Source of the DNA: Salarias fasciatus | Lineage: Eukaryota; Chordata; Actinopteri; Blenniiformes; Blenniidae | Assembly: GCF_902148845.1 (NCBI RefSeq) | Contig: NC_043755.1 | Coordinates: 13,882,896-13,946,895 of the forward strand | Length of the DNA: 64,000 nucleotides | Reading direction: 5' to 3' | Shown here: piece by piece, positions 59,712 through 64,000 of the stretch | How positions within the stretch are numbered: the first letter of the stretch is position 1 | Layout: the number at the start of each line of letters is the position of its first letter | Notes under the pieces: model-generated | Seen by the model: only the letters and a program-made list of their open reading frames with translations | Database searches by the model: none | Told to the model about the DNA's origin: nothing | Position numbers and translations under genes: made by a program

Positions 59712-61207
59712 CTGAAAGAAATAAGGAATACACTTGTTATTGAGTAACACTAGCACAAATAACCCAATGTTGTCCTAGTTTCAATGTATACTGCCAAGCT
59801 TTTAATAATCAAATGCATACTGCTTTTCCATCTCTTGAGTCGTAACCAAACATACAGAATCTGTTAATAGTTTAAAAGCACCAAATATTCGGAACATGCT
59901 CTCAGGAATCTGCAGAACTGCTCCAAGTATGAAAACATGGTTTTCTCATTTGTAGCTATTTTTCTGGATACTTTACTCTTCATGTCTGTACATTTAAAAC
60001 GCTTTGAATTGCCTTGTTGCTGATATGTGCTGAACAAATATAGGTGTTGTTGCTTTACATAGTTACAAATGGATTCTAGATTTAATTTTAATCATTCTGT
60101 GTCTAAGTCAGATCACAAAGGTGATGCAGCTCTCGCCCGTGAAGCGTTCCTAGAATATCTTGAGACTGCTTTCCGTTTCTATGCTTGTAAACTGTGGAAC
60201 TCAGCGCCTCTGGCTATCACAGAAGAAAACTCGAGGTAGTTTCAAAAGCTAATTCATGTCCTTCCAGTTTCATTATTCAGTACTAATCGTGATCAATGCT
60301 GTGCAATGCAGTATAATTCTGAATGAATTCAGGAGATACTTTATCAAGCTGATTGCCTTATTTGTATCTTTCACCTATTGTGTGAACTGTTACTACAAAT
60401 CACTTCAGGCTGTATGTTTGAATAATCAATACAAGTACAATACAACACCTAAAAGAAACAGTGTCGACACATTCTGAATATAAATCTGACTTGGAAAACA
60501 AAAGGTAACGTGTGTTTGATTAGTTCAAGTCAGAGGCAGAGTCACCCCCTCCAACAACAAAGCCTTCTTTCTCACATGGAGCACAACATGAAGTGGACGG
60601 TCGTGTCCAAGGACTCAGCAGCTGTTGGCCATTGACTGATTCACTCACCTATCAAATTCATCTGCCCCTCAACGACAACGACACAAAAATAACAACACGA
60701 GCACATGTCCAACCGTTACATAATATCTTACACAAACCCCTAAGAGGCTCCGCGGAGTTGAACATTATTTGTGGCAAACAAAGACCCCTGAAGGACACAT
60801 ATAACAGGATAAGATGCAGCCAGGCTCTTTGAGACTAATCCTCTTCACAAGCTAATTCGCACAGGAAATAGCTCGTTAAACAGCCACCAACTCGACTAAC
60901 CATCTATTTGTTCAAAAAAAGCCTTACGCCACAACTAGCTGTTACTTCTCCCCACGCTCGGGCTGCTTCATGGCGGACAGTTTGTTCAAGATCCGTTTGC
61001 CTCAGCCTTCACATGTTTCATCCTGCGATGTACGACGCTGTTAACCATTTTAGCTAATCCAGGACAAATCCGTTGTCGTCGAACAAGCTAGCTAACAGCT
61101 AACGCAGAGTTCATATTAACAGTACATGTGCTTCTTAGCCTTTGTACTAATGCTATAGCAAATAACCTGGCTTCCGGGGCTCGTGAAAAAAAACCACTAC
61201 TTTACCT
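59712..61207 (-). other. Probable cep85 5' intron
   Basis: An acceptor-like pyrimidine tract and AG end just before 59711, 20 nt upstream of the start codon, so the 5' UTR is spliced. A donor-like AAACAAAAG/GTAAAG reads on the minus strand at about 61207. This interval is therefore probably the first intron. It contains a LINE-like scrap near 60150-60290. Confidence 0.45.
60150..60290 (+). mobile_element. Possible worn LINE ORF2 C-terminal fragment
   Basis: One plus frame reads FRFYACKLWNSAPLAITEE before a stop. It resembles the KLWNSLPLxIR-type ending of reverse-transcriptase proteins from L2/Rex-like LINEs. Only about 30 residues can be followed, so family and boundaries are uncertain. Confidence 0.35.
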
Positions 61208-61400
61208 TTTGTTTCAGAAAAACATTGGGCGCGATTTTAAATCTCGGTGTCAGTCTCTGAGATGAAGCGGAATCTGTAACCATCCGCTGCTGTTGTTCCG
61301 CTAGCCAACTGATCCCCTCAGATGGCACAGGACCCACCGACGACGCTGGGTGCGCTTGTTTAGTTCTGCAGCGCCGCCCGCTCACCACCGTAGACTTGGG
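61208..61400 (-). promoter_or_regulatory. Probable non-coding first exon and promoter of cep85
   Basis: Sequence right of the donor-like site at 61207 becomes CpG-richer (GATGGCACAGGACCCACCGACGACG region, GCGCCGCCCGCTCAC). It is the only such block upstream of the cep85 start codon. No ATG-led frame fits, consistent with 5' UTR. Confidence 0.4.
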
Positions 61401-63581
61401 TCGTTTGACAAAATGATGCAGGGATTCCCTCAGTACGAAATAAAAGCAGTGTTTTGCAGGCTACAGTCACAAATCCCAGCTAGTAACATTTCATGAACAT
61501 CTTAGAAAAAAATGCTGTTAACGTAACATAAAAAGACGACTGCATTTCTTTTCGTGTCATATGACAATGTACAGGCACTGCAACACAAAACAAGCGAACC
61601 TAAGCGAGATGCGTTGGCAGGGTGAATAACCCAGAAACGAATCCACAGATTTACAACACAACTCTCTATCGACACATGAACACGGAGTGTAAATTAAAAA
61701 GGTGCATACTTATTGTGGAGTTAATATGTTACATTAACCAGCTAATGCGACCATTAGTAACGTTTCAGAAATATTTTCTTTTGTTTGTCTTTAAATTATG
61801 GTCAACTTCTGAAGTATTTTTAAAATGTCTTTTTAAGATTTTTTTTTTAAATTCTAAGACATCTTGTACCTCATAAAAAATTGTTATAACTAATCCCGTT
61901 GCAGATAAAAAATTGTTTTGTAGTTGTAAATGATTAGAGATCCATCTCAACTCATGATGTCTACCTAAGTAATGTTCCAGTTTACATGAACCAAAATGAG
62001 GATGATGTTTTGAAATGCTAAATGTTTTCTAAAACCTTTTTCACTTTTTTGCAATTAGTTTAAGGGGGAAATCTTTGAAATTAGGTTGTAAAATATGTAA
62101 ATGTGTGTGACAGTTTGTGTGTTGCTTGTTTTTTTTGTGGGACTAATATATATAATTTTGTTGTTTAACAAACATGGAGTTTCTTTATTGTCTGCCTATT
62201 CATTTTCAAGAAAGTAGACCATTAAATACATGTGTTTTCTGATGTAATATATGTTGGCAGCTTGACAGTCTATTGCTCAGTCATCTGGCTGCATTCTGAA
62301 TCACCAGTCTCCTCATGTGAGCAGTATAGAAAAAGATGGTGCAAGCAGACACATTGACTACCATTAAAAAAAAAAAAAAACACAAAAACACTTGTCCATT
62401 TGATCAGGTTCACATATGCAGATATAGCCTCTGAAATATACATGAGTATTAAATAGGACATTCTGACTGAGCATCAGTTCATCGATTTACAATATAAAAT
62501 GTCCCCCCTCATTAGCTCCATGGATCAGGAAAACTTCACTGAAACTGCTTCACTGTTAGCGTTCACTTTCATCAAAGTACTTTTCTTTTCACAGACAGCA
62601 CATTCAGTGGGTGTATGTGTTGGTACTGAGTACAGTGTGTGTGTGTCATTTTGTCTACTCCATCTAGTGGAAACTGTCATGTACTTTGCAATCATTTGTT
62701 TCCATAAGCCACAGATGTTCTATGGATACACAAAGAGATTGTATTTGGTATGTTATTTATGTGGTAATGTGTCCTATCAATAAATAAATCACTCTGTATG
62801 TGACTCTTTGGCCTACCTGCAGAGACTATTGAGGTTTTTCTGCTTGTATTAAGTCATAGAAACTTGTTCATGTGTTTATTTTCATTAGATTGGGTTATTG
62901 TAATGGTGTGCATACAAGTCTCAGTAAATGAAAAAAAAATCTGTTATCCAGATAAAAAGGTTTGAATGGTCTTGGGCCTATACAAATCTCAGATTTGTAG
63001 AATATGAAACACCTACGCCCTTGAGGTGTTCAGGAAGTGGCTTACTGAGTGTTTCAGAGTCAGAAGAACCAAGATGAAACAGCTTTCAGTTCCACACTCA
63101 ACATATATGTGTGTAACTTCCTGAACATTGTAGGACTGTGGACACAATCACTTCCCATAAATAAAGCCTTAAAACACCATTAATTACTCAGGCTTTCCAT
63201 TAACCAAATTATTCAATTATTTTCTGACCATTATGTTAATAAATTGTCCTCTTTATGTTTTTCTGAATTGCTTTGTTTTAATGTATTTGTACATTTTGTT
63301 AATCAAATTGCATTTTTGCATTTCATTCATTTCTGTTTTAAGTACCATGCACAATCTTGTGTCTGAATGGTGGTGTATAAATAAAATTACCTTTTCCTAC
63401 TTGGTTTTGTTTTCTTTTTTTAACAACAATCCTTCAAGGGGAGCTTTTTCTTGCAGATTAAGAAACGTGACACCTAAATTTAAACAAAGTGTCATAATTT
63501 GATCAACTGCTTCGTGACCTGCCTGTGACCTTTGACTGGGCATTGATTGTGAGTTTCTTGTTGCAGCTCTCTGCTTTAATC

Positions 63582-63612
<31 letters not shown>

Positions 63613-63780
63613 GTGGAATTTGCAATGTGGAGAGAAATCAGGAGGAAAGGAAGCATAAAATATAAAAACATCTACAGCTTTCCTGACTTAATTTTTTACT
63701 GTAGCAAAATTAACTACAGTTCTTAGCCCATAACTGTTTTGGTTGTGCGCTTTTACTGTGAAATTTTAAACGCTGTCAAG
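61401..63780. other. Gene-free AT-rich spacer right of cep85
   Basis: No exon, RNA gene or named repeat was recognised. It holds poly-A and poly-T runs, including 27 T at 63586-63612, and several AATAAA hexamers on both strands. Confidence 0.5.
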
Positions 63781-63813
63781 AATTTCTGGGATGGAGCTTT
63801 TATTATGAAGTAT

Positions 63814-63863
63814 ACCGGAAGTGCCGGTGGTGCCGGGGGCCTGTACAGTAGTGTGGTGACGTC
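63814..63863 (+). promoter_or_regulatory. ETS and CRE motifs of a promoter-like block at the right edge
   Basis: ACCGGAAGTG (63814-63823) is a consensus ETS/GABP site and TGACGTC (63857-63863) a CRE core. Both lie in a short CpG-rich block within AT-rich DNA. ETS plus CRE is a common pairing at TATA-less housekeeping promoters. A gene starting near 63.9 kb and running off the right edge is likely, but no coding sequence is visible. Confidence 0.45.
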
Positions 63864-64000
63864 GGAGGGAGGAGGTTCAAGTCACAGAAGGTATTAGCCA
63901 CAACCCTGTCAACAAACTCACACCGAGTCCACTGGATCACTTTTTTTTTAAATGGACACTTCTTGACAGAAGTCTTTTTGTATCCAGGAAAGCGGTGAGA

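Overview
The window looks like nuclear DNA of a ray-finned fish, most likely a spiny-rayed (percomorph-type) teleost. Genes have many short introns with canonical splice sites. There are CA/GT microsatellites, fish-type SINE and LINE tails, and short terminal-inverted-repeat transposons. Every gene recognised has a clear vertebrate orthologue. All exon models below were read by hand from splice sites, reading phase and remembered human proteins; no alignment was run.

Layout. (1) 1-12.6 kb, minus strand: the 5' part of lars2, mitochondrial leucyl-tRNA synthetase; its 3' part lies off the left edge. (2) 12.6-26.3 kb: gene-free, with microsatellites, a TTAA-flanked MITE, SINE/LINE scraps and several non-repetitive blocks that could be regulatory. 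(3) 26.3-27.0 kb, plus: tmem158, a single-exon gene. (4) 29.6-36.1 kb, plus: cdcp1, nine coding exons, with a hAT-type MITE in intron 2. (5) 38.4-39.2 kb, minus: clec3b (tetranectin), three exons. (6) 41.6-46.4 kb, minus: fez2, nine coding exons. (7) 47.2-50.2 kb, plus: ubxn11, fourteen exons, head-to-head with fez2. (8) 52.1-59.7 kb, minus: cep85, thirteen coding exons, tail-to-tail with ubxn11, probably with a non-coding first exon near 61.2 kb. (9) 61.4-64.0 kb: no gene recognised, but a promoter-like block with ETS and CRE motifs at the right edge.

The order lars2-tmem158-cdcp1-clec3b matches a block on human 3p21.31. In human, fez2 lies on 2p22 and ubxn11/cep85 on 1p36.11, so the window appears to join three ancestral neighbourhoods. 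The genes are not a pathway: they cover mitochondrial translation, a Ras-induced membrane protein, a Src-family adaptor receptor, a plasminogen-binding lectin, a kinesin adaptor, a UBX protein and a centrosome protein.

No new multi-gene system was found. The most interesting signals are within genes: a possible short cdcp1 isoform with a GPI-like tail, stop-free three-fold introns in cdcp1, two consecutive GC-AG introns in cep85, UG-repeat tracts beside splice sites in lars2 and fez2, altered ligand residues in clec3b, and a MITE carrying a perfect hairpin with YY1-like motifs.
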